DNA of 59,493 nucleotides from an uncultured Oscillospiraceae bacterium. GTDB lineage: Bacteria; Bacillota; Clostridia; Oscillospirales; Acutalibacteraceae. How positions within the stretch are numbered: position 1 is the stretch's first letter; each line of letters begins with the position of its first letter. The stretch is taken from the NCBI GenBank assembly GCA_949297075.1, contig CASFRX010000004.1, positions 1-59,493 on the forward strand. The letters run 5' to 3'. Shown in pieces: positions 58,306 to 59,493 of this stretch. The notes beneath the pieces are model-generated. The model worked only from the letters and a program-made list of their open reading frames with translations, was not told the origin of the DNA and searched no databases. The translations under genes and the position numbers were made by a program.

Positions 58306-59347
58306 TGCTGTATTGGATTTAATCGAAAAACTTGAAAAGCAACGCTCCCTCACGCTTGATGAGTATGAATATCTCATTGAAAACCGCAGCGAAGAAGCTT
58401 ATGAGGTTTTGCGAAAGAAAGCAGAAGCAGTTCGCAAAAAAATATATTCAAACGAAGTGTATATACGGGGTCTGATTGAAATAAGCAATATCTGCAAAAA
58501 CGATTGCTATTATTGCGGAATCCGAGCAGGCAACAGGAAATGCGAGCGTTACCGCCTGACCGACGAACAGATATTTTCCTGCTGTGAGCAAGGGTATAAG
58601 TTAGGATTTCGCACCTTTGTTATGCAGGGAGGCGAGGATGCCTGGTTTACTGATGAACGGCTTTGCAAAATTATCGGTAGAATAAAAGCGCTTTATCCCG
58701 ATTGTGCAGTGACCTTGTCTTTGGGTGAAAGAAGCAAAGAGAGCTACAAAAAGCTTTTTGAAGCAGGAGCTGACCGCTATCTTCTGCGCCATGAAACGGC
58801 GGACAAAGAGCATTACCAAAAGCTTCATCCCCAAAATATGAGCTTTGAAAACAGGCTTGAATGTTTGAAAAATCTAAAAGAAATCGGATATCAGGTTGGC
58901 TGCGGATTTATGGTAGATTCGCCTTATCAAACTAACCGAACCATAGCCAAGGATTTGAAGTTTATCGAGGAGTTTCAGCCCGATATGTGCGGAATAGGTC
59001 CCTTTGTGCCTCATAAGGAAAGCGTGTTTGCAAATCATCCCCAAGGCACTGTCGAATTGACCTGCCATTTACTGAGTATTATTCGCCTGATTAAGCCAAA
59101 TATCCTTTTGCCCTCTACAACGGCTCTGGGCACTATCGACCCCGACGGCAGAGAAAAAGGAATACTGTCAGGCGCAAATGTAGTTATGCCCAATCTCTCT
59201 CCCGAAGAAACAAGGGATAAATATGAGCTTTATAATAACAAGCTGACCACAGGTGCGGAAGCGGCTCTGCAAAGGAATGCGCTAATGGGCAAAACGGAAA
59301 AAATCGGATATAAAATAGTTACCGCAAAAGGCGACATAAAAAAATAA
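58298..59347 (+). CDS. hydE: [FeFe] hydrogenase maturase HydE (radical SAM)
   Basis: A 349-residue radical SAM enzyme needed to build the diiron subcluster of the H-cluster. The [4Fe-4S] triad C66-x3-C70-x2-C73 in CKNDCYYC is complete, followed by RFTV-like segments and MQGGEDAWF. It matches the HydA-containing operon at 21-26 kb in the same window. HydF and HydG are presumably downstream or elsewhere. Confidence 0.96.
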   Translation: MNNAVLDLIEKLEKQRSLTLDEYEYLIENRSEEAYEVLRKKAEAVRKKIYSNEVYIRGLIEISNICKNDCYYCGIRAGNRKCERYRLTDEQIFSCCEQGYKLGFRTFVMQGGEDAWFTDERLCKIIGRIKALYPDCAVTLSLGERSKESYKKLFEAGADRYLLRHETADKEHYQKLHPQNMSFENRLECLKNLKEIGYQVGCGFMVDSPYQTNRTIAKDLKFIEEFQPDMCGIGPFVPHKESVFANHPQGTVELTCHLLSIIRLIKPNILLPSTTALGTIDPDGREKGILSGANVVMPNLSPEETRDKYELYNNKLTTGAEAALQRNALMGKTEKIGYKIVTAKGDIKK

Positions 59348-59447
59348 ATTATTTAAAGACCTGCTAATAAAAGTCAAGTAGAAAAATCAAAAAAATTAGT
59401 GATATAAAAATTGGTACAGCAAATCAGACCGACACAAGGTGGATTTT

Positions 59448-59493
59448 TTGAGTCAGTCAATGTGGATTAAGGCGAAAGCTCTGAAGTGCTTTG
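59448..59493 (+). CDS. Possible start of a gene cut by the window end
   Basis: A frame beginning TTG at 59448 (or ATG 59460) is open to the end of the window and has AAGGTGG five bases upstream. Only 15 codons are visible (SQSMWIKAKALKCF), too few to assign. The 100 bases before it, 59348-59447, are A/T-rich and hold no recognised feature. Confidence 0.35.
   Translation, partial: MSQSMWIKAKALKCF

Noticed and set aside
1..59493. Search by eye for CRISPR arrays, insertion sequences, prophage genes and tRNAs
   Set aside because: No spaced direct repeats, transposase or integrase motifs, or tRNA cloverleaf signatures were recognised; a covariance search could still find a divergent one.

Overview
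The window reads as a chromosomal segment of an anaerobic, fermentative Gram-positive member of the Clostridia, probably close to the Oscillospiraceae/Ruminococcaceae. The basis is an electron-bifurcating [FeFe] hydrogenase operon, sigma-A promoters of the TTGACA-17-TATAAT type, strong AGGAGG-like ribosome binding sites, lipoproteins with Thr/Ser-rich linkers, an ECF vitamin transporter, YerC, DegV, and FMN and manganese riboswitches. The species assignment is inference from gene content; no marker was searched. No rRNA, tRNA, CRISPR array, transposase, integrase or prophage gene was seen.

Layout. 1-12 kb: a neutral-ceramidase-like protein and a secreted protein with two metallophosphoesterase domains; a repeat-rich spacer; a two-component system on the other strand; then a glycosidase-like protein, a GH5 endoglycoceramidase-like enzyme and a secreted protein. 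12-16 kb (minus): rpsO and pnp with an elaborate RNA hairpin between them, and a membrane M28 peptidase. 16-21 kb: an NlpA/MetQ-type lipoprotein, mnmA, glmU and another lipoprotein. 21-26 kb: the hydrogenase operon hydC, an ATPase, a ferredoxin-like protein, hydB and hydA. 26-38 kb (mostly minus): an SGNH hydrolase with SLH region, rRNA methyltransferases, a riboflavin transporter under an FMN riboswitch, a Na+/alanine symporter operon, a TetR-controlled aminotransferase and an Ogg glycosylase. 38-39 kb: a DnaA-box-like cluster, a candidate structured leader and three very small genes. 39-49 kb (minus): a long run with a DUF4474-like protein, the folate genes folE-folP-folB-folK, cell-envelope proteins, a phosphosugar mutase and a beta-propeller lipoprotein. 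49-59 kb: a P-type ATPase under a manganese riboswitch, DegV, class II aldolase, YerC-methyltransferase-Hsp33, a cation/proton antiporter, and finally the hydrogenase regulator TM1266 and maturase HydE behind an attenuator-like leader.

How parts work together. The hydrogenase at 21-26 kb and its regulator/maturase at 58-59 kb form one physiological unit: reoxidation of NADH and ferredoxin to H2 (or the reverse). The genes at 0.2-12 kb could act on glycosphingolipid-like substrates, but the three relevant enzymes lack signal peptides, so the substrate and site of action are uncertain. Several transport genes are controlled in cis by RNA: the riboflavin S component by FMN and the P-type ATPase by Mn2+.

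The items most worth a second look are the leader before TM1266/hydE, the rpsO-pnp hairpin whose wobble pairs fit only the transcribed strand, the DnaA-box cluster with the adjacent possible pseudoknot RNA before three small genes, and the intracellular ceramidase/endoglycoceramidase-like set.
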